Assembly: GCA_003162595.1 (NCBI GenBank)
Contig: PMNJ01000117.1
Coordinates: 1-6,261, forward strand
Direction: 5' to 3'
Origin: Bacteroidales bacterium
GTDB taxonomy: Bacteria; Bacteroidota; Bacteroidia; Bacteroidales; VadinHA17
Length of the DNA: 6,261 nt
The position numbers were made by a program, and so were the translations under genes. Each line of letters opens with the position of its first letter. Positions within the stretch are counted from its first letter, which is position 1. The notes under the pieces were generated by a model that ran no database searches, had not been told where the DNA came from, and was given only the letters and a program-made list of their open reading frames with translations. Below, piece after piece: positions 1 to 5,459 of the stretch.

Positions 1-1602
1 AAAGCGAACACCCTATACAATCCCCGGCTCCATCCCGGAAAGGCTGTTGCAAGAAGAAATGTGGTTCTCAGGCAGATGGCGAAATACAACTATCTTAAAA
101 CATCTCAGGTGGATTCTCTATGTAAACTGCCTTTGATTCAGAATTTCAGAGATATTGAATCTGATGGTCCGGCAGATTATTTTCTGCTCCATGTAAAAAA
201 TGAATCTGAGAAAATATTACAAAGCGTTCAATCGGTTACCGGGGAAAAGTGGAATATAGAGGAAGATGGATTGACTATTACAACTACATTGAATCTTACT
301 CTTCAAGAATATGCTCTGGAATCTTTTCGCGAACATCTCTCAGTAATGCAGAAAAGAATAAGGGAGCAATATCAGACTCCATCCGGCAAAAATTTTATTA
401 GCCAGCTTGTTGCGCAGGAACTTAAAAACCTGAATCTGGAAGGACGTGCCGGGGAAGTCAATATACGACAGATATTTGACTGGAATGGTTCTCGTTCCGA
501 TTCAGTTACCGTTGCTGACAGCCTGAAGCAGGCACTATTAATATTGCATGCCGGACTGCTCGCCATGGACCCCAAAACGGGATCAGTCAAAGCATGGGTG
601 GGTGGTATCGATTTCAAATCGCAGCAGTACGATCAGATATTAGCCAGAAGACAACTTGCTTCGACATTCAAACCTATACTCTATGCTGAGGCATTTGAAC
701 TGGGTTTGCAACCATGTCAATATCTTGATAATGATTCGGTTCCTCCTTCAGGAGCTGATGAGTGGAGTCCTGTAAATTACGATCACACCAGCGGTGGAAA
801 ATATTCACTGGCCGGAGCACTGGTTTACTCTATGAATATCCCGACATATAATTTGTTTTTAAATGTAAGCTTTGATAATCTGGATTCCTTATGGAGAAAA
901 CTGGGATTTTCTTTTGCATTGGTTAACACACCGGCACTAGCCCTTGGGACTGCTGAAGGAAGCATCCTGGAAACGGCTGTGGCCTATTCTGCTTTTGCAA
1001 ACGGAGGATACGGGATCGTACCCCAATTCATTGAATCTATCAAAAGTCCCGACGGAAGAATTATATGGAAGAATCCATTCAATTATCAAAAAGAAAGGGT
1101 GATTACAGAAAGATCATCCGTTCTGATCAGCGCGATTTTACAGAAAGCTGTGAGGGAAGGAACCGGGTCAGCTTTGGGCAGCGAATATGGTATTAATATG
1201 CCGATAGCAGGAAAAACAGGTACTTCACAGGATTTTTCCGATGCCTGGTTCACTGCATTTAATCCGACTCTTGTTATTGTTACCAGGGTAGGGGCTTCAT
1301 CACGGGCCATTCATTTCAATAACGGATCATATGGTTCCGGAAGCACTCTGGCCTTACCTCTTGTGGCACTTACATTAAAGAAAGTGCAGAATAACGACAC
1401 CCTCTCGCATCAACTGGTAAGCCCCTTTCCTGATCTTCCTTTGGATTTGCAGGGAGCACTTGATTGTCCTGATTTTAAAGAGAAAAATATAGTTAACAAA
1501 TTCATGGACCTTTTCCATAACAAAAAGATCTATCGTGATGAAGGCACCAAAGAAGTGAAACATAAGAAGAGGGGTTTTTTCAGGAGACTGTTTGGAAGGT
1601 GA
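1..1602 (+). CDS. Class A penicillin-binding protein (PBP1A-like), 5'-partial
   Basis: Bifunctional peptidoglycan synthase of the inner membrane, active in the periplasm; only the end of the glycosyltransferase domain, the linker and the transpeptidase domain are in the window. The frame is open from base 1, and codons 1-20 (KANTLYNPRLHPGKAVARRN) match the end of the GT51 domain, which usually reads as an YNP..NPE.A..RRN..L..M pattern, so the GTG at 61 is not the start. The transpeptidase shows all three penicillin-binding motifs: STFK with the acyl-accepting serine (661-672), SMN (829-837) and KTG within GKTGTS (1213-1221). The segment MDPKTGSVKAWVGGIDF just before STFK is typical of Bacteroidota PBP1A proteins. 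After KTG the usual DAW followed by a G.D.. strand is partly degenerate (VTRVGASSR). The tail is strongly basic (KHKKRGFFRRLFGR), common in this group. 533 codons are visible; the family is usually 700-800 residues. The next gene begins 169 bases downstream on the same strand. PBP1C is less likely. Confidence 0.93.
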   Translation, partial: KANTLYNPRLHPGKAVARRNVVLRQMAKYNYLKTSQVDSLCKLPLIQNFRDIESDGPADYFLLHVKNESEKILQSVQSVTGEKWNIEEDGLTITTTLNLTLQEYALESFREHLSVMQKRIREQYQTPSGKNFISQLVAQELKNLNLEGRAGEVNIRQIFDWNGSRSDSVTVADSLKQALLILHAGLLAMDPKTGSVKAWVGGIDFKSQQYDQILARRQLASTFKPILYAEAFELGLQPCQYLDNDSVPPSGADEWSPVNYDHTSGGKYSLAGALVYSMNIPTYNLFLNVSFDNLDSLWRKLGFSFALVNTPALALGTAEGSILETAVAYSAFANGGYGIVPQFIESIKSPDGRIIWKNPFNYQKERVITERSSVLISAILQKAVREGTGSALGSEYGINMPIAGKTGTSQDFSDAWFTAFNPTLVIVTRVGASSRAIHFNNGSYGSGSTLALPLVALTLKKVQNNDTLSHQLVSPFPDLPLDLQGALDCPDFKEKNIVNKFMDLFHNKKIYRDEGTKEVKHKKRGFFRRLFGR

Positions 1603-1616
1603 TCAGGAAGAAGATG

Positions 1617-1650
1617 GGGAGACTGGGAGACTGGGGGAAGAGGAGAGGCT
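1617..1650. repeat. G-rich octamer tandem repeat
   Basis: Two perfect copies of GGGAGACT (1617-1624 and 1625-1632) are followed by GGGGG and a purine-only stretch ending near 1648. It lies about 15 bases after the PBP stop codon, with all purines on the coding strand. No hairpin or T-tract is seen here, so it does not look like an intrinsic terminator. Function unknown. Confidence 0.6.
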
Positions 1651-1771
1651 TAATGATGAAGAGACGAGTCAGGGACAAAGAAAAGCATATATATAGAACA
1701 GGATATTTTGTTATGCAGGTTGTATGAAAATATGTTGTTTTTATTATAATTTTAGGGTATAACTTATTACC

Positions 1772-2851
1772 ATGGATAAAACCTTAGGTTTTTTTGCTCC
1801 TGTTGTTATTGCAATATTCATTTTTGTTCTGAATACTTTATTACCCGGAAGATGGGTAACAGGTTATGTTAACAAAACAAACTCCAATGAAAAACTCAGA
1901 TATCATCTCAATGGCATGCAGGTTTTCCTGACAGTAATTTTAGTATGGTTTATTTTGGGTTATTTTAATATTATTCCTTTTGACTGGCTTTACAATTACA
2001 GATGGTACTGTCTGACCGGAGCATGTTTATCGGGTATTATTTTTTCCCTTGCCGTTGTTGTGCAATATCCGCCTGTAAGTAATTCTTTCGTGTCAGACCT
2101 TTTTTTCGGGCGGATAGAAAACCTTCAATTCCGGGGTGGACTGGCTGATGCAAAAATGTGGTTATATTTAACAGGGGCAATCATGCTGGAACTGAATGCT
2201 CTGAGCTTTACAGCTTACCATTGTATACGGTATGGTGACCAGGCTTCGGGCGGGATCATTCTTTCAACCATTTTGCTTACTTATTTCATAATAGATTATT
2301 TCATCTTCGAGGAAGTCCATCTTTACACATATGATTTATTTGCAGAAAGAGTCGGCTTCAAGCTGGGATGGGGATGTATGGTCTTCTATCCATATTTTTA
2401 TTCTATCTTTTTATGGTCAACAGTAGATTTGCCTGTTGTACACACTCCTTCATGGTTATTGTCTTTATATGTACTGATTTTTTTTACAGGATGGATATTA
2501 TCACGTGGTGCAAATTTGCAGAAGTATTTTTTCAAAAAGGATCCGGGAAGACCATTTCTCTCGATCATTCCTGAAACTATTTCAGATGGAAATAATTCTC
2601 TGCTGGTAAACGGATTCTGGGGAATCAGCAGACATATTAATTACTCCGGTGAAATATTAATGGCGTCAGGTATAATTCTTTGTACAGGCCATCCTGCTTT
2701 AATTGGTCCATGGTTATACCCATTATATTATGTTTTTCTGTTGTTTGCCCGTCAGAGAGACGATGATAAGCGCTGTACATTAAAATACGGTGAACTCTGG
2801 AAAGTCTACAAAAAGAGAGTTCCCTACCGGATTATTCCTTTCATTTATTAG
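1772..2851 (+). CDS. ERG4/ERG24-family sterol reductase-like membrane protein
   Basis: Polytopic membrane protein related to delta-14, delta-7 and delta-24(28) sterol reductases and the lamin B receptor, which reduce sterol double bonds with NADPH. Several family blocks align in order: FFGRIEN with DAKMW (111-130), matching the FF.G.E.NPR and D.KLF block; the VGFKLGWG..VFYPYFYS block (194-211), matching GF.L.(W/F)GD..W.P..Y; RGANLQKYFFKKDP (245-258), matching R.ANSQK..FRK.P; LLVNGFWGISRHINYSGE (277-294), matching LLVSGWWG..RH.NY.GD; and the C-terminal R-D-...-RC..KYG..W..Y...VPYRIIPFIY (329-359), which helps form the NADPH pocket. About eight or nine hydrophobic helices are visible, starting at residue 5. 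At 359 residues it is shorter than most eukaryotic members (about 430-475), mainly at the N-terminus. An in-frame TAA at 1760 limits the start to 1772. No Shine-Dalgarno site. The substrate is unknown: it could be a sterol, a steroid or another isoprenoid lipid, and no sterol-cyclising gene is in the window. The distantly related steroid 5-alpha-reductase and ICMT-type families share the C-terminal fold, but the early blocks favour ERG4/ERG24. Confidence 0.85.
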   Translation: MDKTLGFFAPVVIAIFIFVLNTLLPGRWVTGYVNKTNSNEKLRYHLNGMQVFLTVILVWFILGYFNIIPFDWLYNYRWYCLTGACLSGIIFSLAVVVQYPPVSNSFVSDLFFGRIENLQFRGGLADAKMWLYLTGAIMLELNALSFTAYHCIRYGDQASGGIILSTILLTYFIIDYFIFEEVHLYTYDLFAERVGFKLGWGCMVFYPYFYSIFLWSTVDLPVVHTPSWLLSLYVLIFFTGWILSRGANLQKYFFKKDPGRPFLSIIPETISDGNNSLLVNGFWGISRHINYSGEILMASGIILCTGHPALIGPWLYPLYYVFLLFARQRDDDKRCTLKYGELWKVYKKRVPYRIIPFIY

Positions 2852-2852
2852 G

Positions 2853-2879
2853 CTCAACCTCAACCTCATTCCTCACTCC
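2853..2879. repeat. CTCAAC hexamer array in convergent gap
   Basis: Two perfect CTCAAC units (2853-2864) are followed by the decayed units CTCATT, CCTCAC and TCC. The array fills nearly all of the 31 bases between the stop codons of two convergent genes. No hairpin terminator is visible, so the two transcripts may overlap here. The same CTCAAC unit recurs at 4066-4071. Confidence 0.6.
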
Positions 2880-2882
2880 TTC

Positions 2883-3680
2883 TTACAACTTGTACATCTT
2901 CCGCGTTGTATCTCCCATGATATTAACAGCCATTTTACGAGGCAGGATATTCTGCATGATAAATGATGCAACTCTGTTTCCTTTCCCTGTTATAAATGAA
3001 GGTTTACTACCTAGCATTCTCAGACATTCTTTTGCAACCTCTTCTGGTTCCAGCACCCTGGGAGCAAAAAATCCGCTTTTTTCAGGATTTGTATTCTTAT
3101 AGCCTGGAGTAGCTGTGGCACCTGCACAACAGGCTATAACATCTACTCCTGAGTTTTTCCACTCGTACCATAGGCTTTCTGCAAGAATCCGATTAAATGC
3201 TTTGGTAGAGGCATAAACCGACAGATAGCCGCTGCCCTGAAGTCCTGCAAGTGAAGTCATCAGAACTATTGCACCCTTCCTTTTGTCCACCATTTTCCCT
3301 CCGTAAAAATGAACCAGGTTCATGGGTGTTAACATATTTACCCTGGCGGCCTGTAAATGATTCTCTGATGAGTTTTTCAGGAAAGGGCCGAGATATGAGA
3401 GTGCTGCATTATAGATGAGGATATTAATTTCACGGTCTTGTAATGTTTCCTCAATTTGTTGTGCGGCATCTGTTCCTGACAGATCACAGGACATACATGT
3501 AACATTTATTTTGTATTTATTCTCCAATGAATGAGCTAATTGCTGCAGGGGAGTCAGGCGGCGGGCAATTAGCACCAGATCCATTCCTTCTGCTGCCAGA
3601 CAGGTAGAAAAAGCGGCTCCGATACCTTCTGAGGCTCCGGCCACAAGGGCAGTATTCCCATATTTTTGTTTTAAATTCAT
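2883..3680 (-). CDS. Short-chain dehydrogenase/reductase (SDR), NADP(H)-type
   Basis: Cytosolic Rossmann-fold oxidoreductase of classical SDR type, 265 residues, normal for the family. The nucleotide-binding turn is GASEGIG (15-21), with alanine replacing the usual threonine before it. Two arginines at the end of the second strand (LVLIARR, 40-41) suggest NADP(H) preference. D66 in CDL, the NAA motif (91-93, in place of NAG) and N115 follow. The catalytic residues are S143, Y156 and K160 in YASTK. The usual PG after strand six is AG (187-188). The sequence resembles the 17-beta-HSD12/3-ketoacyl reductase and DltE-like branch. The C-terminal part after about 230 (IMQNILPRKMAVNIMG) is amphipathic or hydrophobic and could touch the membrane. 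ATG at 3680 is chosen because an in-frame TAA lies about 39 bases upstream. The gene converges on the sterol-reductase-like gene; a hydroxysteroid, a fatty-acyl or another carbonyl substrate are all possible. SDR family is certain; substrate is not. Confidence 0.93.
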   Translation of the reverse strand: MNLKQKYGNTALVAGASEGIGAAFSTCLAAEGMDLVLIARRLTPLQQLAHSLENKYKINVTCMSCDLSGTDAAQQIEETLQDREINILIYNAALSYLGPFLKNSSENHLQAARVNMLTPMNLVHFYGGKMVDKRKGAIVLMTSLAGLQGSGYLSVYASTKAFNRILAESLWYEWKNSGVDVIACCAGATATPGYKNTNPEKSGFFAPRVLEPEEVAKECLRMLGSKPSFITGKGNRVASFIMQNILPRKMAVNIMGDTTRKMYKL

Positions 3681-3817
3681 AACTCCGGTTTGAATATTAA
3701 AAATATGAAATTTAAGTTAATCAGCCACGGAAAACTTTAGCAAGATTTAGTTATGATGAGTGCGAATAATGTAACTTATTCTTGTAATTGTGTAATATTC
3801 AATGTAATGAAGAAGCT

Positions 3818-3825
3818 TATCTTTG
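3818..3825 (+). promoter_or_regulatory. Possible -7 promoter box before small ORF
   Basis: TATCTTTG matches the Bacteroidota TAnnTTTG -7 consensus exactly. No TTG or TTTG sits 19-21 bases upstream; the nearest TTG is 27 bases away, and TTC at 3798-3800 leaves a 17-base spacer. If used, transcription would begin at about 3830, on top of the ATG there, giving a leaderless message or a small RNA. Confidence 0.35.
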
Positions 3826-3829
3826 TATT

Positions 3830-4000
3830 ATGAGAAGTTCTTCATTAATAAAAACAAATTCATCTAAGTGCAAACGAATGATCTCCATCGCAGAGATCAA
3901 TATACTTCGTAAGTTCGAGGACAGACAACTGATAGATGATAAGATAGTACGTCAGATGACAAAGTTGCACTCACTCTGGTTCAAAGGATTACAATTATAA
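3830..4000 (+). CDS. Small hypothetical protein (doubtful)
   Basis: A 56-codon frame from ATG 3830 to TAA 4000, in the gap between divergent genes. The product is hydrophilic and basic at first (MRSSSLIKTNSSKCKR), followed by a likely helical stretch (SIAEINILRKFEDRQLIDDK) and a short LHSLWFKGLQL end. I recognise no family, signal peptide or domain. A consensus -7 box ends five bases before the ATG. The frame is open upstream to a TTG at 3788, but ATG 3830 or ATG 3878 are more natural starts. There is no Shine-Dalgarno site, which says little in this group. It could be a real small protein, a decayed gene fragment, or chance. The DNA at 3879-3899 also forms an inverted repeat, so a noncoding RNA is an alternative. 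Confidence 0.3.
   Translation: MRSSSLIKTNSSKCKRMISIAEINILRKFEDRQLIDDKIVRQMTKLHSLWFKGLQL
3879..3899 (+). repeat. Short inverted repeat (7-bp stem)
   Basis: TGATCTC (3879-3885) and GAGATCA (3893-3899) are perfect complements around a 7-base loop, CATCGCA. There is no following T-tract, so it is not a terminator. It lies inside the doubtful small ORF and could be a structural element of an RNA or a chance palindrome. Confidence 0.35.
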
Positions 4001-4019
4001 CCCCCCTCAATCCTTTTTT

Positions 4020-4047
4020 CCCTATGCCCTGAGCCCTGTGCCCTGTG
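4020..4047. repeat. Degenerate heptamer tandem array (CCCTGTG)
   Basis: Four adjacent 7-base units are seen: CCCTATG (4020-4026), CCCTGAG (4027-4033) and CCCTGTG twice (4034-4047). The last two are identical, and the first two differ from them by one or two bases in positions 5-6. The exact period and small variation point to tandem duplication with drift, not to coding constraint. Confidence 0.75.
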
Positions 4048-4053
4048 CGTTTT

Positions 4054-4083
4054 CTTAACCTTAAGCTCAACCTTAACCTCAAG
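4054..4083. repeat. Degenerate hexamer tandem array (CTTAAC/CTCAAC)
   Basis: Five adjacent 6-base units are seen: CTTAAC, CTTAAG, CTCAAC, CTTAAC and CTCAAG. All fit CTYAAS (Y = C/T, S = C/G). The unit is the same as in the convergent gap at 2853-2864. The array ends 32 bases before the -33 box of the redoxin gene. Confidence 0.75.
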
Positions 4084-4115
4084 CCTTCCCCCTTTTCCCA
4101 TTATGCCGATGCTCC

Positions 4116-4146
4116 TTTGATTATCTGTCTTTTTTATTTAAATTTG
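4116..4146 (+). promoter_or_regulatory. Bacteroidota-type promoter of the redoxin gene
   Basis: TTTG (4116-4119) and TAAATTTG (4139-4146) are separated by exactly 19 bases and match both consensus elements recognised by the Bacteroidota primary sigma factor. The expected transcription start is near 4150, giving a 5' leader of about 20-25 bases before the ATG at 4174. No operator or riboswitch fits in so short a leader. Confidence 0.75.
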
Positions 4147-4173
4147 GTTTTCCACGAGTATAATCTATAAATC

Positions 4174-5307
4174 ATGAAGAAAGCATTAAAAAAATTTATT
4201 TTCCTGTTATTACTCTTTAGTACCTGTATAGGTTATTCCCAGACCACTCATCCCGAACCGGTAACTCTTAAGATCGGATCAAAAGCTCCTGATTTCAGTC
4301 TTCCCGGGATAGATGGTAAAACTTATACTCTGAAAAGTTTTGAGAAAGAACATGTACTGGTTATTGTTTTCAGCTGTAATCATTGTCCTACTGCCCAGGC
4401 TTATGAAGACCGGATAATTGCGATAGAAAAAAATTACAGGTCCAAAGGTGTTTCTCTTGTTATGATCTCCCCAAACTCAACAAAAGCTCTGAATTATTCA
4501 GAGTTGGGCTATACCGATATGGGTGACAGCTTTGAAGAAATGAAGCTGCGCGCAAAGGATAAAGGGTTTGCTTTCCCTTATCTTTATGATGGTGATAATC
4601 AGAAATGCGCATTGGCTTATGGTCCGGTTGCCACTCCACATTGCTTTGTCTTTGACAAAAACCGTATCCTGTGTTATGCGGGACGAGTTGACGGATCAGA
4701 AAAACCCGGTTCAGGGAACGGTGAAGATCTGAGAAATGCCATTGATGAAGTGCTTGCAGGGAAAACAGTCACTACCCCCACAACTAAAGTATTCGGATGC
4801 TCAATTAAATGGTCGTGGAAAGGTGAATATACCGAAAAGTTATATCAGCAATGGGCTGAATTGCCGGTAACACTTGAGGATATTGATATAAACGGGATTA
4901 AAGAACTGGTAAAAAACAGCTCCTCAGGTAAACTCAGATTAATAAATATCTGGGCCACCTGGTGTGGTCCGTGTGTCACAGAATTTCCTGATCTTGTTAT
5001 TATAGACAGAATGTACCGCGGACGGAAATTTGAATTTATTACAATCAGCGCAGATAAAGGGGCAAAAAAGCAGGATGTGCTCAGTTTCCTGAAACAACAC
5101 GAAGCTTCAAATAAGAACTATATTTTTAATAAGGATGATGTTTATCAGATGATTGAGGCAATTGATCCGGAATGGCAGGGCGGTTTGCCGTATACCATGG
5201 TCATCGAACCAGGAGGAAACATCATTTATCGAAAGCAGGATATTATTGACCCGGCGCAAATGAAAAAGCTGATAGTCGATGATAAATTTATTGGCAGATA
5301 TTACTAG
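4174..5307 (+). CDS. Exported double-thioredoxin-fold protein (PRX-like redoxin plus TlpA-like domain)
   Basis: A 377-residue thiol-disulfide protein likely acting in the periplasm. Residues 1-23 form a signal peptide: a lysine-rich start, a leucine-rich core, then GYSQ, a common Bacteroidota cleavage site. Domain 1 (about 33-195) is an AhpC/TSA-like redoxin of the PRX-like type, with APDFSLPGIDG (38-48), a CNHC redox motif (C68, C71) where peroxiredoxins have a single peroxidatic cysteine, and the cis-proline loop ATPHCFVFD (153-161). GCSIKW (208-213) is a conserved tail motif of this type. Domain 2 (about 235-370) is TlpA/ResA-like, with IWATWCGPC (C264, C267) and the cis-proline loop LPYT (338-341). 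It may shuttle electrons or reduce oxidised envelope proteins; peroxidase activity is not assured. Extra cysteines at 145, 157 and 167 are unusual. An in-frame TAA six bases upstream fixes the start. It has its own promoter and ends against a shared terminator. A lipoprotein is unlikely because FSTC is a poor lipobox. Confidence 0.9.
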   Translation: MKKALKKFIFLLLLFSTCIGYSQTTHPEPVTLKIGSKAPDFSLPGIDGKTYTLKSFEKEHVLVIVFSCNHCPTAQAYEDRIIAIEKNYRSKGVSLVMISPNSTKALNYSELGYTDMGDSFEEMKLRAKDKGFAFPYLYDGDNQKCALAYGPVATPHCFVFDKNRILCYAGRVDGSEKPGSGNGEDLRNAIDEVLAGKTVTTPTTKVFGCSIKWSWKGEYTEKLYQQWAELPVTLEDIDINGIKELVKNSSSGKLRLINIWATWCGPCVTEFPDLVIIDRMYRGRKFEFITISADKGAKKQDVLSFLKQHEASNKNYIFNKDDVYQMIEAIDPEWQGGLPYTMVIEPGGNIIYRKQDIIDPAQMKKLIVDDKFIGRYY

Positions 5308-5347
5308 TGGAAAGAGTATCTCAGAAATCTGCAAGTTGTGCTTCCCT

Positions 5348-5361
5348 GCCTGCCGGCAGGC
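5348..5361. repeat. GC-rich 14-bp perfect palindrome
   Basis: GCCTGCCGGCAGGC is a perfect palindrome in otherwise AT-rich intergenic DNA, preceded by CCCT so that TGCC/GGCA half-sites repeat. It lies 41 bases after the redoxin stop codon and 20 bases before the terminator stem. It could be a REP-like dispersed element, part of a 3' RNA hairpin, or a protein-binding site; a copy count in the genome would tell. Confidence 0.65.
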
Positions 5362-5380
5362 GTCATCTTTTAAAATAGAA

Positions 5381-5410
5381 AACCCCGCAAGATCTAAGAT
5401 CTGCGGGGTT
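5381..5410. terminator. Bidirectional intrinsic terminator
   Basis: The left arm AACCCCGCA plus GAT, with one bulged A at 5390, pairs with ATC plus TGCGGGGTT around the loop CTAAG. On the minus strand the stem is followed by TTCTATTTT, a fair U-tract, so it suits the coiled-coil gene best. On the plus strand it is followed by AACGAATTATTT, a weaker tail, but an A-rich run precedes the stem as expected of a two-way terminator. Its place between two convergent genes supports this role. Confidence 0.85.
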
Positions 5411-5459
5411 AACGAATTATTTATCCGGAAAATAGTTTATCCTGGAATATTTTATTAGT

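Larger units (their letters stand above)
3681..4173. other. Long intergenic region between divergent genes
   Basis: 493 bases separate the start codons of the SDR gene (-) and the redoxin gene (+). The left part (3681-3815) is AT-rich and should hold the SDR promoter; the best minus-strand match is TAAATTTC (3714-3707), one base off the -7 consensus, with no -33 box at the right distance. The middle (3818-4000) holds a consensus -7 box, a small ORF and a short inverted repeat. The right part (4004-4104) is pyrimidine-rich and includes tandem heptamers and hexamers. The end holds a good promoter for the redoxin gene. Confidence 0.7.

Noticed and set aside
61..1602. GTG at 61 as the start of the PBP gene
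   Set aside because: The frame is open to base 1 and the 20 codons before it encode conserved GT51-end sequence, so the gene is cut by the window edge.
1680..1771. Promoter for the sterol-reductase-like gene
   Set aside because: TATTTTG and TAATTTTA are near matches to the -7 box, but spacing or the last base is wrong and no -33 box fits, so no site is called.
2852..2882. Terminator between the two convergent genes
   Set aside because: The 31 bases hold only hexamer repeats; no stem-loop can be drawn.
2890..3102. Plus-strand frame opposite the SDR gene
   Set aside because: It lies wholly on the opposite strand of a gene with complete SDR motifs and shows no family features of its own.
4020..4083. 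CRISPR-like array
   Set aside because: Units of 6-7 bases without spacers are simple tandem repeats, and no cas gene is present.
4195..4242. Lipoprotein signal in the redoxin protein (FSTC)
   Set aside because: Phe at -3 and Thr at -1 fit a lipobox poorly, while the GYSQ end fits signal peptidase I cleavage.
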